Source: Lentisphaeria bacterium (GTDB lineage: Bacteria; Verrucomicrobiota; Lentisphaeria; Victivallales; Victivallaceae). From it: 50,810 nt of DNA. Each line of letters opens with the position of its first letter. The stretch's first letter is position 1. Below, piece after piece: positions 1 to 9,167 of the stretch. Position numbers and translations under genes: made by a program. The stretch is from the NCBI GenBank assembly GCA_017508385.1, contig JAFVZB010000020.1:1-50810 (forward strand), read 5' to 3'. The notes beneath the pieces are model-generated. The model searched no databases, was not told the DNA's origin, and saw only the letters and a list, made by a program, of their open reading frames with translations.

Positions 1-179
1 CGGCAAAACGCAAAACGGCTTATTAGCATCGGTGGATGCAGTGTGAGTCAAGGAAAGTGTTTTGCGCCGCCTTGTCGCGGCGTAGTGAAACGAAGCCGGA
101 CGCCGGAAATTTTTCTTCACAACAAATGGGACAATAATTTTTATTTACCTTTACCTGCCCGTGTCGGGAACAGTGCCTT
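1..179 (-). repeat. Dispersed mosaic repeat, copy A (modules I, II, III)
   Basis: Read on the minus strand from 179 to 1, this stretch begins with a lead module (I) containing GGCACTGTTCCCGACACGGG, continues through an A-rich run and a second module (II) containing TTGTCCCATTTGTTGTGAAG, and ends in a third module (III) containing CACACTGCATCC and CCGTTTTGCG. The same three modules occur in the same order at 48372-48710, and module I also occurs at 4904, 40881 and 50648. The copy is cut by the window edge, so its full extent is not visible. It lies downstream of the histidine phosphatase gene. No protein-coding role is supported. Confidence 0.8.
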
Positions 180-236
180 TTTTTTGATGATTGGCGGCAA
201 AGGCGTTGAGGCTCACTTTCAGCAAGTGACAATCTG

Positions 237-869
237 TTACCAGCCGCTTGAAAATACCATGTCGCCGTTGAGATGGCTGTGATCGTTCCAGGTTATCAGC
301 TGCCAGGTTTTGCCTGCGTCGGCGGTTTTGAAGCAGGATATTGAGGTGTTGTCGATGCGGGCCGCTGCCGGATATTTTTCCATATCCATGACGGTGAGCA
401 GAACAGCCCTCATAAATCCTCCGTGCGTGACACAGAGAACGGTCTGACCGTCGTGATTTTTGGCGATGGTATCGAGAACAAGCTCTGCCCGGTCACGGAA
501 CTCTCTGCGGCTCTCTCCTCCGCTCGGTCTGAAGTAGATGGAGTTCCTGAAATACAGCTTGTGTTCTTCAGGATACTTCTCTTTTATTTCGGTGAGTGAT
601 TTGCCCTGCCATTCGCCGAGATTCCACTCCATGAGTTCGGGTAAGAAGATTATCTCTCTGCCGTCTGCGATCGCCTGAGCGGTGGCGGCGGCACGGCTCA
701 ACGGACTGGAATATATCGCATCAAAATGCATTCCTTTGAGTCTCTCACTCACGAGTTTCGCCTGAGCGATTCCCCGTGCGTTGAGCGGAATATCGGTCTG
801 ACCCTGAATTTTATCTGTTACATTTGCGTCGGTCTCTCCGTGGCGCACGAAGTAAAGAGTTGCAGCCAT
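237..869 (-). CDS. Histidine phosphatase family protein (phosphoglycerate-mutase-like)
   Basis: A 210-residue protein of the branch-1 histidine phosphatase superfamily. The RHGE motif is at residues 9-12, so His10 is the predicted phosphate-accepting residue. A conserved Glu is in MEWNLGEWQG, and the second catalytic His is in VTHGGFMR. Members with this size dephosphorylate small metabolites (for example GpmB- or CobC-like enzymes); the substrate cannot be read from the sequence. The start has a GAGG ribosome binding site about seven bases upstream. It is the last gene of a minus-strand run gltA, lipocalin, phosphatase, with a 52-base gap to the lipocalin gene. Cytoplasmic; no signal peptide is seen. 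Confidence 0.88.
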   Translation of the reverse strand: MAATLYFVRHGETDANVTDKIQGQTDIPLNARGIAQAKLVSERLKGMHFDAIYSSPLSRAAATAQAIADGREIIFLPELMEWNLGEWQGKSLTEIKEKYPEEHKLYFRNSIYFRPSGGESRREFRDRAELVLDTIAKNHDGQTVLCVTHGGFMRAVLLTVMDMEKYPAAARIDNTSISCFKTADAGKTWQLITWNDHSHLNGDMVFSSGW

Positions 870-921
870 TACAGTACCTCATTGTTTAACGGTACTTAAA
901 ATAGCATCAAACAGGGGAAAA

Positions 922-1443
922 TCAAGGTTTGAGTTGAGGATAAATCAGTTTTTCAACAGGATATTTGTTGTCATTGAGATAGTCAAGGAGCTTTTGCAGC
1001 ACATCATTTGGCAGATGTTTTTCTCTTGCAAGTATCCAGAGGTATTTTTTGTCACTTCCCGTCACCACCGCATACGAGTAGTCTGCGGCGAGTTTTATTA
1101 TGCGGTAACGGCTGTAAAAAGGCCGGAAAAATGATACTTTCAGCTCTCCTGTGCCGGAAGAGTCTGCAAATTCAGCCACTCCGGTGACACATGTTCTGAC
1201 GGAGTTTTTTATTCCGCAGTTGACGACTTTTACCTTGCCATCACTTTTTAAGGTGTATTCGGCAGTCACCTGCGACATTCCTTTTTCAAAGGAGTTCGGC
1301 AGTCTGGCTATCTCGTACCACTTGCCCATGTATCTTTGAATATCAAAGTTTGTCACGGCAGGAATATCCATTGAACTGTCGTTGACACATCCTGAAACAG
1401 CGGCAACGGCAGCCGCAAAAAGCAAAACAAAAAATTTCGACAT
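922..1443 (-). CDS. blc: Outer-membrane lipoprotein of the lipocalin family (Blc-like)
   Basis: A 173-residue protein with a lipoprotein signal peptide: a hydrophobic core, then the lipobox VSGC with Cys19 as the lipidated residue. The mature part opens with the lipocalin signature GKWYEIARLP (GxW motif), and the rest fits the single eight-stranded barrel of bacterial lipocalins such as E. coli Blc, which binds lysophospholipids or fatty acids at the outer membrane. Residue 20 after the Cys is Val, not Asp, so outer-membrane sorting is likely. The ribosome binding site AGGAGG six bases before ATG sits inside a perfect 16-bp inverted repeat (see 1445-1498). The ligand is not predictable. Confidence 0.9.
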   Translation of the reverse strand: MSKFFVLLFAAAVAAVSGCVNDSSMDIPAVTNFDIQRYMGKWYEIARLPNSFEKGMSQVTAEYTLKSDGKVKVVNCGIKNSVRTCVTGVAEFADSSGTGELKVSFFRPFYSRYRIIKLAADYSYAVVTGSDKKYLWILAREKHLPNDVLQKLLDYLNDNKYPVEKLIYPQLKP

Positions 1444-1444
1444 A

Positions 1445-1498
1445 AAAAACCTCCTGATTTCACTATAAGCTGTTTGGGCAAAAAATCAGGAGGTTTTT
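1445..1498 (-). terminator. 16-bp inverted repeat: probable gltA terminator that also covers the lipocalin ribosome binding site
   Basis: Positions 1445-1460 and 1483-1498 are perfect 16-base complements, separated by 22 bases. On the minus strand the 3' arm ends in a run of T (1444-1449), as in an intrinsic terminator for gltA, which ends 42 bases upstream. The same 3' arm contains AGGAGG, the ribosome binding site of the lipocalin gene (ATG at 1443). Folding would therefore end gltA transcription and also hide this site in any read-through message. The loop is longer than in most terminators. Confidence 0.65.
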
Positions 1499-1540
1499 AC
1501 GTTTGCAGCAGAAAAAATATTTGTTTTTTCTGAAGAAAAC

Positions 1541-2839
<1,299 letters not shown>

Positions 2840-2978
2840 ATTTTCCTCCGGACGTTATGCAAAATTAATAATAAACACATTCACTATTAATATGCCACAG
2901 AAAAGATATTTTTTCAAGTTATCAAGTTGATAATTTTTAATTATTATAAATTTTGTGCATAAAAAACGGCGTATAAAC

Positions 2979-3007
2979 TTGAATAATTGGCAAAGTGAAC
3001 CTATACT
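2979..3007 (+). promoter_or_regulatory. Sigma-70-type promoter for eda-kdgK
   Basis: TTGAAT at 2979-2984 and TATACT at 3002-3007 are separated by exactly 17 bases. Transcription would start near 3013, leaving a leader of about 100 bases before the eda start codon. The intergenic region up to gltA is AT-rich and holds no gene. Confidence 0.65.
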
Positions 3008-3061
3008 ATATATCGAGCAAAAACATATCCGGAAAATGGCGTTTCTGCTGAAATGCGGAAG

Positions 3062-3073
3062 CGGAATATTCCG
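3062..3073. promoter_or_regulatory. Perfect 12-bp palindrome in the eda leader, possible operator
   Basis: CGGAATATTCCG is a perfect palindrome located between the predicted eda transcription start and its ribosome binding site. The overlapping word TTCCGGAAAT at 3069-3078 is nearly repeated as ATCCGGAAAAT at 3027-3037. This pattern could be a repressor site, but no regulator gene is adjacent, and an identical 12-mer occurs by chance inside coding sequence near 30059. Confidence 0.3.
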
Positions 3074-3110
3074 GAAATAAAAAATTAAATCAAAGAGGAG
3101 ATCATAAGCT

Positions 3111-3767
3111 ATGAGTTTCAAAGCAAATTGCGATGCAGTTGTTTCCGCATTGAGCGAAATCAGGATCGTGCCGGTTCTGGTGTTGAACGATGTGGATTCC
3201 GGATTGAAGATGTGTGAGGTGCTCTCAGAGTGCGGACTTCCTGCCGCTGAGATCACTTTCCGTACCGAAGCCGCCGAGGCGGTCATTCAGGCTGCGGCAA
3301 AACGTTTCCCCGACCTCTATCTGGGAGCCGGAACCATCCTCAATACCGCTGACCTGCACCGTGCTTTCAACGCCGGAGCCAAATTTGCTGTCGCTCCCGG
3401 CTTCAATCCCACCGTGGTCAAAGAGGCTATCGCCAATGAGTGGGCATTCGCTCCCGGAGTCTGCACTCCGAGCGAGGCTGAGCAGGCTATGGAACTCGGC
3501 TGCCGTTTCCTCAAGTTCTTCCCGGCTGAGGCGGCAGGCGGTGTCAAGATGGTCCAGAGCCTCATCGCTCCCTACAAACACCTCGGGATCCGCTTCATGC
3601 CTACCGGTGGAGTCACCACTGCCAACGTCGCCAACTACCTTGCGGTCAAAGAGATCGTCGCCGTAGGCGGCACCTGGTTAGGTAAGAGTGCCGATATCGA
3701 AGCCGGCAACTGGGATGCCATCCGCACTGCGGTCAAAGATGCTGTTGCACTGAAAAAGAGTCTTTAA
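3111..3767 (+). CDS. eda: KDPG/KHG aldolase (2-dehydro-3-deoxy-phosphogluconate aldolase)
   Basis: A 218-residue class I aldolase that splits 2-keto-3-deoxy-6-phosphogluconate into pyruvate and glyceraldehyde 3-phosphate, the last step of the Entner-Doudoroff and uronate pathways. The Schiff-base lysine is Lys135 in CRFLKFFPAE, the catalytic Glu is Glu47 in AAEITFRT, and phosphate-binding segments are GAGT near 72 and PTGGV near 165. GAGGAG ten bases before the ATG is a strong ribosome binding site. It is followed after 24 bases by the matching kinase, so the pair makes and then cleaves KDPG. Length is normal for the family. Confidence 0.95.
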   Translation: MSFKANCDAVVSALSEIRIVPVLVLNDVDSGLKMCEVLSECGLPAAEITFRTEAAEAVIQAAAKRFPDLYLGAGTILNTADLHRAFNAGAKFAVAPGFNPTVVKEAIANEWAFAPGVCTPSEAEQAMELGCRFLKFFPAEAAGGVKMVQSLIAPYKHLGIRFMPTGGVTTANVANYLAVKEIVAVGGTWLGKSADIEAGNWDAIRTAVKDAVALKKSL

Positions 3768-3791
3768 TCAAATAGAGAAACAGGTTTTATC

Positions 3792-4886
3792 ATGTTGAAT
3801 TACAAATCAGCCAAAGAGTGCGCCTATGATGCACTTTCTCTCGGAGAGATCATGCTCCGTCTCGATCCCGCAGACGGACGTATCCACACCACCCGACGTT
3901 TCGATGTCTGGGAAGGCGGCGGTGAGTACAACGTCGTCCGCGGACTGCGCCGCTGTTTCGGATTGCGTACCGCTACCGTGACCGCTTTCGCCGACAACCC
4001 CGTCGGACGTCTGGTCGAGGATTTCATCCTGCAGGGCGGAGTCGATACCCGCTTCATCAAGTGGGTCGATTACGACGGCATCGGCAGAAATGTCCGCAAC
4101 GGACTCAACTTTGTTGAGCGCGGATTCGGAATCCGCGGAGCCAAGAGCTGCAGCGACCGCGGCAACACCGCTGTTTCACAGCTGAAACCCGGCGACATCG
4201 ACTGGGATGAGATTTTCGGCAAGTACGGAGTCCGCCACTTCCATACCGGCGGTATCTTTGCCGCTCTGGGTGAGAACACTCCCGAAGTCGCCATCGAGGC
4301 ACTGCGCAAAGCCAAGGAGTACGGCACCATCACCAGTTACGACCTCAACTACCGTCCGAGCCTCTGGAAGAGCATCGGCGGCACTGAGCGTGCCCGTGAG
4401 GTCAACCGTGAGATCGCAAAATACGTTGACGTCATGATCGGTAACGAGGAGGACTTCACCGCCTGCCTCGGTCTGGAAATCAAAGGAGTTGACTCCAACT
4501 TGACCAATCTCGAGACCGAGAGCTTCAAAGCGATGATCCGCACTGCGGTCGAAGCGTACCCCAACTTCAAAGTTGTCGCCACTACCATGCGTTCAGTCAA
4601 GACCGCCACGGTCAACGACTGGGGTGCTATCGCTTACAGCGAGGGCAAATTCGCCGAGGCGATCCACCGTCCCGGACTCGAGATATTCGACCGTGTCGGC
4701 GGCGGAGACAGCTTCGCTTCCGGAATGATCTACGGTCTGATGACCGACGGTTCGATCGAGTTCGCCGTCAACTGCGGTGCCGCTCACGGAGCTCTGGCAA
4801 TGACCACTCCGGGAGATACCTCCATGGCAACTTGGCCCGAGGTCAAGAAGCTCATGCAGGGCGGCGGAGCCCGTGTTGACAGATAA
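3792..4886 (+). CDS. kdgK: PfkB-family sugar kinase, probable 2-keto-3-deoxygluconate kinase
   Basis: A 364-residue ribokinase-family (PfkB) kinase. The second PfkB signature, FDRVGGGDSF, lies near residue 300; its last Asp is the catalytic base and the glycines form the anion hole. An N-terminal substrate region with GGGEYNVVRGL near residue 43 fits the family's conserved double glycine. Placement directly after KDPG aldolase makes 2-keto-3-deoxygluconate the likely substrate, giving the chain KDG to KDPG to pyruvate plus triose phosphate used in pectin, alginate or uronate breakdown. The family alone does not fix the substrate, so the specific name rests on context. A repeat element follows the gene. 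Confidence 0.85.
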   Translation: MLNYKSAKECAYDALSLGEIMLRLDPADGRIHTTRRFDVWEGGGEYNVVRGLRRCFGLRTATVTAFADNPVGRLVEDFILQGGVDTRFIKWVDYDGIGRNVRNGLNFVERGFGIRGAKSCSDRGNTAVSQLKPGDIDWDEIFGKYGVRHFHTGGIFAALGENTPEVAIEALRKAKEYGTITSYDLNYRPSLWKSIGGTERAREVNREIAKYVDVMIGNEEDFTACLGLEIKGVDSNLTNLETESFKAMIRTAVEAYPNFKVVATTMRSVKTATVNDWGAIAYSEGKFAEAIHRPGLEIFDRVGGGDSFASGMIYGLMTDGSIEFAVNCGAAHGALAMTTPGDTSMATWPEVKKLMQGGGARVDR

Positions 4887-4903
4887 TCAATACTCTGTTT
4901 GAA

Positions 4904-5058
4904 AAAGGCTCTGTTCCCGACATTGGCAGGTAAAAGTAAATAAAAAAGTTCCCCGCTTTTCTTGAAAGGGAGAGAGGGGCGCGGGGAGAGAGGGAAAACT
5001 TCTTTTCCCGTGAAAAGAAGTTTTCCCTCTTTCCCCGCATCATCTCCCCATATCAGGA
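4904..5058 (+). repeat. Dispersed mosaic repeat, copy B (modules I and IV)
   Basis: It starts with module I (GGCTCTGTTCCCGACATTGG, then an A-rich run) and continues from 4938 with module IV, which carries a long hairpin and ends in CATATCAGG. Module IV at 4938-5058 is almost identical to 48742-48860: only a few substitutions and a one-base indel over about 120 bases. It fills the gap between kdgK and recQ, both on the plus strand. Confidence 0.85.
4981..5038. repeat. 27-bp hairpin in repeat module IV (copy B)
   Basis: Arms 4981-5007 and 5012-5038 pair over 27 positions with a CCGT loop; the only imperfection is one G-T pair. The hairpin is not followed by a T run on either strand, so it does not look like a standard intrinsic terminator, although a stem this stable could stall polymerase or protect a 3' end. 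Confidence 0.8.
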
Positions 5059-5091
5059 ATAAAGCTTATACTTTTAAGAAAAAAGCAAGTT

Positions 5092-7413
5092 ATGAGTGAG
5101 TTTTTGCGGGCGGAAGATGCCTTGAAACACTACTTCGGTTTTGACCGTTTTCTCGATGGTCAGAAAGAGGTGGTGGAGTCTATTTTGAGCGGTGACGATG
5201 TCGGAGTCATCATGCCGACCGGAGCCGGAAAATCCATCTGCTACCAGCTGCCGATTTTGATGAAAGAGGGGTATGGTATCGTCGCATCTCCGCTCATAGC
5301 CCTGATGTGCGACCAGGTCGAGGCTCTCTGCCAGAGAGGCATTGCGGCGACTTACGTCAACAGCACGCTCGATTTGGCAGAGCAGCATCGCCGCCTGAGC
5401 GCAGCTGTGCGGGGTGAAATCAAACTGCTCTACGTTGCTCCTGAACGGTTTCAGACTGATTTCTTCCGCTCGGTTCTGAGGGAAACTCCTCCGTCAGTGC
5501 TGGTGGTGGATGAGGCGCACTGTATCAGTCAGTGGGGACACGATTTCCGTCCGGCTTACCGCAAAATAGGACAGGTTGCCGACGAGTTCAATATTCCTCA
5601 GGTCTGCGCCTTTACCGCTACTGCGACCCACACGGTGCGTGAGGATATCAAACGCCAGCTGCACCGCCCGCAGATGCGCATGGTGGTTCGGGGATTCCGG
5701 CGGCCCAATCTCGGTTTTGAGGTGAAAGAGTGCCGCACTGATGCTGATAAACTTGCCGCCATAGAAGCTGTGCTCAAACAAAAAGAGCCGACCATCATCT
5801 ATGCTGCCACCCGTCAGGCGGTCGATGAGTTATCGGGAAAGCTCAATATCAGAGGCTATCACGCAGGAATGACTCCCGCCGAGCGTGCCGCAAGTCAGGA
5901 GTATTTCATGACCGACCCGTCTCCGGTGCTGGCTGCGACCAACGCTTTCGGTATGGGGATCGACCGTCCTGATGTCCGCTGCGTGGTGCACTACAATCTT
6001 CCCGGCAGTCTCGAGGCGTATTATCAGGAGGCTGGACGTGCCGGACGTGACGGGAAAAACTCCCGCTGTATCCTGCTTTTCTCTTACGCCGACCGCTATG
6101 TTCAGGAGTTTCTGATAGATTTATCCAATCCGGAATATGAGACGGTTTTGAGTGTTTACAACGCCTTGCGCCGCATAGCGGTACAGCGTAATACCAATGT
6201 TTTGAATGAGACTCCGTCAACTCTTCTTCCGCTTGTTCCGCACATCAAAAACGATGGACACATTTCGGCAAGTCTGATTCTGCTCGAACGAGCCGGAGCC
6301 ATCCGCAGGGAAGCATTGCGGCGTTCATCGGGGAAGATGCGTTTTACTCAGAATATAAATCAGCTGAGGATGATCCATCAGCTTGCCAATACCCAGCGTT
6401 CACGCTTTATTATCCGCTGTATCGAGCGTTACGGCGAGCGGCTCAATGGCACTGAGGAGTATTTTATCGACGAGCTTGCCGCCGTTTGCGGACTCAATGA
6501 GGAGCAGGTAAAAAGGGTCATTGCCGCCCTCAAGGGGGAGTGTCTTGAGTGGCAGAGCAGTTTTTCCGGCAGAGCCATCGAATTGCTCACACCTGATGTC
6601 GCCGTTCCGCAACTCGACCGTGATGCCATGGAAGATAAGCGTGATTACGAGCGGGGTAAGCTCGAAGAGGTGATAAATTTTGCCCGCCACTCCCGTGGAT
6701 GCCGTCAGGCGGAACTGATATCCTATTTCGGAGAAAGCACTCCTGACTGGAAGTGCGGACTTTGTGACTGCTGCAATACTCAAAACTCTTTCCGTGAGCT
6801 CAATGAGTACGAAACAGCCGTCGCCCGTGCGGTGATTTCCGGAGTCGCCTGTTTCGATGGCAGGATAGGGGCGGCTCTTCTGGCGAAAGTTCTTACCGGT
6901 CACGACAGTATCGAGGGTTTCCGCCGCCGCAGTCCGGCGTTCGGAGTTCTGCGCCGTGAGAAGCAGAACGTGGTGCTCAACTACATCTCAGCCGCCGAGC
7001 GTGCAGGATATTTGGAGCGTCAGGATTGCTCAGGCTATCCGTGTCTTGCTCTGACACACGAGGGCAGGGAAGTGCTGATAAGTTCTTCAGCCATATTCAT
7101 GCCGCTCGGAGAGAGTAAAAGTTCCGCTCCTGAAAAGGGCAAAAAGAGCTCCTCTCAAAAGAGTTCTGCGGCTGCCGGTTCAAGTGGTCATGACCTGTTG
7201 AGCGTGCTCACCGCACTGCGCAACAAAATCGCTGATGCTGAAAAAGTTCCGAGATTTAAGATATTGAGCAATGCCACGCTCGAAGAGATAGCCAGAGTCA
7301 TGCCATCGACTCCTGAAGAGGCGGCGCAAATATCCGGAATAGGTCCGGTGAAACTCCGCCGTATCATGCCTGCGATGCTCGAGGCGATCAGACTTTGGAA
7401 ACTTGCAAAATAA
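5092..7413 (+). CDS. recQ: ATP-dependent DNA helicase RecQ
   Basis: A 773-residue superfamily 2 helicase that unwinds DNA 3' to 5' in recombination and fork repair. Walker A TGAGKS is at 43-48, the DEAH box at 140-143 followed by the RecQ-specific CISQWGHDFRP segment, and motif VI YYQEAGRAGRDG near 310-321. The RQC zinc site has four cysteines between about 535 and 563 (C...CGLCDCC). A Ser/Lys-rich linker near 675-695 leads to a C-terminal HRDC domain with the ISGIGPVKLRRI helix-hairpin-helix. Longer than E. coli RecQ (about 610) because of the region before HRDC. No strong ribosome binding site is seen before the ATG. Confidence 0.95.
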   Translation: MSEFLRAEDALKHYFGFDRFLDGQKEVVESILSGDDVGVIMPTGAGKSICYQLPILMKEGYGIVASPLIALMCDQVEALCQRGIAATYVNSTLDLAEQHRRLSAAVRGEIKLLYVAPERFQTDFFRSVLRETPPSVLVVDEAHCISQWGHDFRPAYRKIGQVADEFNIPQVCAFTATATHTVREDIKRQLHRPQMRMVVRGFRRPNLGFEVKECRTDADKLAAIEAVLKQKEPTIIYAATRQAVDELSGKLNIRGYHAGMTPAERAASQEYFMTDPSPVLAATNAFGMGIDRPDVRCVVHYNLPGSLEAYYQEAGRAGRDGKNSRCILLFSYADRYVQEFLIDLSNPEYETVLSVYNALRRIAVQRNTNVLNETPSTLLPLVPHIKNDGHISASLILLERAGAIRREALRRSSGKMRFTQNINQLRMIHQLANTQRSRFIIRCIERYGERLNGTEEYFIDELAAVCGLNEEQVKRVIAALKGECLEWQSSFSGRAIELLTPDVAVPQLDRDAMEDKRDYERGKLEEVINFARHSRGCRQAELISYFGESTPDWKCGLCDCCNTQNSFRELNEYETAVARAVISGVACFDGRIGAALLAKVLTGHDSIEGFRRRSPAFGVLRREKQNVVLNYISAAERAGYLERQDCSGYPCLALTHEGREVLISSSAIFMPLGESKSSAPEKGKKSSSQKSSAAAGSSGHDLLSVLTALRNKIADAEKVPRFKILSNATLEEIARVMPSTPEEAAQISGIGPVKLRRIMPAMLEAIRLWKLAK

Positions 7414-7451
7414 AATGTCACAAAATAAGTGACTCAAAACAGGCAAATTTC

Positions 7452-7480
7452 TTGAAAAAAAAGAGTTTTTGTGGTATATT
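7452..7480 (+). promoter_or_regulatory. Sigma-70-type promoter for serA
   Basis: TTGAAA at 7452-7457 and TATATT at 7475-7480 are 17 bases apart. The predicted start near 7487 leaves a 94-base leader before the serA ATG at 7581. The promoter sits inside the upstream open extension of the serA frame, which shows that this extension is not translated. Confidence 0.7.
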
Positions 7481-7580
7481 AAGTAAAATGTTTCAAGAGT
7501 TTACGGAAGCGGAAAAAAGTATCTGCTCCGGAGTCTTTTGTGTGATTGAAGAACTGCAGGAGTATAAAAGGAGTAATAAA

Positions 7581-9146
7581 ATGCGTAAAGTTCTCATTCC
7601 GACCAAGTTGGATAAATTCGCCGCCGCTATGCTCGAGGAGCGTGGTTACAATGTTGTGCTGGATACCGTAAATTCATTTGAGGATTCCGTCAAAGCCAAC
7701 AGCGATGCCGAGGCTCTCATTGTCCGCAGTGAGAAAGTCACTCCTGAGATCATCGACCAGCTGCCCCAGCTCAAACTGATCGTCCGTGCCGGAGCAGGTT
7801 ACAACACCATCGATATCAAATATGCCCGCAGCAAGGATATCGATGTGATGAACACTCCCGGAGCAAACTCCAACGGCGTCGCCGAAGAGGTGGTCGCCAT
7901 GATGCTCGCCGGAAGCCGTTTCCTCGTGCCCGCCGATATTTCCACCCGTGCCGGAATGTGGGAAAAGAGCAAATTCATGGGTCGTGAAGTCACCAACAAG
8001 ACCGTCGGTATCCTCGGTCTCGGTCACATCGGTCAGCTGGTGGTCAAACGCCTGTCAGGTTTCGATGTCAAAGTTCTCGGTTACGACCCCTTCCTCTCAC
8101 CGGTTCTGGCTGAGAAGCTCGGAGTTGAGCTTGCCTGTGTCGAGAAGATTTTTGCCGAGTGCGATTATATTACTCTTCACATTCCCGAAAATGACGAGAC
8201 CCGCGGCATGATCAATGCCGATCTCTTCAAGCTGATGAAGCCCGGTGCCATGCTGGTCAACTGCGCCCGCGCCGGAGTCATCAACGAAGATGATCTGCGC
8301 GCCGCCAAGGCTGAGAAAAACATCATCTTCTGCAACGACGTCTATCCCAAAGATGCTGAGGGACCCAAGAGCGTTGCTGATATCGCCGATATCATGCTTC
8401 CCCACCTCGGAGCCAACACCAAAGAGGCGAACCTCAATGCCGCCAGAAAAGCTGCCGAGCAGACCATCGCCTACTTCGAGCAGGGTGTCACCAGCTGCGT
8501 GGTCAACAAGGCTCTGCCCGATGGACTCGATGCCAAGTTCCAGAAACTTGCCTATGTTCTGACCGCTCTCGATCGTGCCTATCTCGGATGCGACAATCCG
8601 TCAAGAGTCGAGACCAGCTTCTACGGTGATCTCACTCAGTTTGCCGCCTGGATAACTCCCGCTATCGCCGCCGGAATTTCCGCCGACTTCGCCGTCACCC
8701 AGAGTCCGAAAGATGCAGAGAAGTTCTTCAGCGAGGCAGGAGTCGAGCTGGTCAACCGTGAGGCTGACAACCAGAAAGGTTACGGCAACGCCATGACCAT
8801 CGACCTCTTCACCGGCAGCAATCCCATCAACAAAGCCGGAGCCCGCGGAACCATCACTGAAAACAAACTTATGATCACCCGTCTCGGTGATTTCGATGAG
8901 CTCTATCTTGACCCCGCCGGCAACCACCTCTTCGTCGAGTACGCCGATGCTCCCGGAGTTATCGGTATCATTGCCGGAATCCTCGGTGTCAACAACATCA
9001 ATATCCTTGATATCCGTGCTCCCCAGAGTGCAGACGGCAAACGTGCCCTCTCAGTTATCAAGACCAGCGTTGATGTTTCCGACGAGATCATCGGTCAGAT
9101 CTCCGAGGCGGTCAAAGCCGTCAAGGCATTCTCTTTCGTTTACTGA
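7581..9146 (+). CDS. serA: D-3-phosphoglycerate dehydrogenase
   Basis: A 521-residue enzyme catalysing the first step of serine synthesis, NAD-dependent oxidation of 3-phosphoglycerate. The Rossmann motif GILGLGHIG lies near residue 146; the catalytic Arg is in NCARAGVIN and the His in LPHLGANT. A middle regulatory (ASB) domain and a C-terminal ACT domain beginning HLFVEYADAPG give the long type I form, usually inhibited by serine. The frame is open back to 7395, but the ATG at 7581 is chosen because AAGGAG lies seven bases before it and a promoter lies at 7452-7480. An unknown gene follows 21 bases later, then purL. Confidence 0.95.
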   Translation: MRKVLIPTKLDKFAAAMLEERGYNVVLDTVNSFEDSVKANSDAEALIVRSEKVTPEIIDQLPQLKLIVRAGAGYNTIDIKYARSKDIDVMNTPGANSNGVAEEVVAMMLAGSRFLVPADISTRAGMWEKSKFMGREVTNKTVGILGLGHIGQLVVKRLSGFDVKVLGYDPFLSPVLAEKLGVELACVEKIFAECDYITLHIPENDETRGMINADLFKLMKPGAMLVNCARAGVINEDDLRAAKAEKNIIFCNDVYPKDAEGPKSVADIADIMLPHLGANTKEANLNAARKAAEQTIAYFEQGVTSCVVNKALPDGLDAKFQKLAYVLTALDRAYLGCDNPSRVETSFYGDLTQFAAWITPAIAAGISADFAVTQSPKDAEKFFSEAGVELVNREADNQKGYGNAMTIDLFTGSNPINKAGARGTITENKLMITRLGDFDELYLDPAGNHLFVEYADAPGVIGIIAGILGVNNINILDIRAPQSADGKRALSVIKTSVDVSDEIIGQISEAVKAVKAFSFVY

Positions 9147-9167
9147 AAAAGAGGAAATTGAACCGTT

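Noticed and set aside
23..232. Cys-rich frame (CPICCEEKFPAS) shared by repeat copies A and D
   Set aside because: The frame stays open in both copies, but the peptides diverge after module II, no ribosome site fits, and the reading runs through repeat borders. Shared repeat DNA explains the likeness.
4981..5038. Module IV hairpin as an ordinary intrinsic terminator
   Set aside because: No T run follows on either strand, and the whole surrounding module is repeated elsewhere.
7395..7580. Longer serA reading frame starting at 7395
   Set aside because: A good promoter (7452-7480) and a strong ribosome site before ATG 7581 lie inside it, and the extra residues do not match the family.
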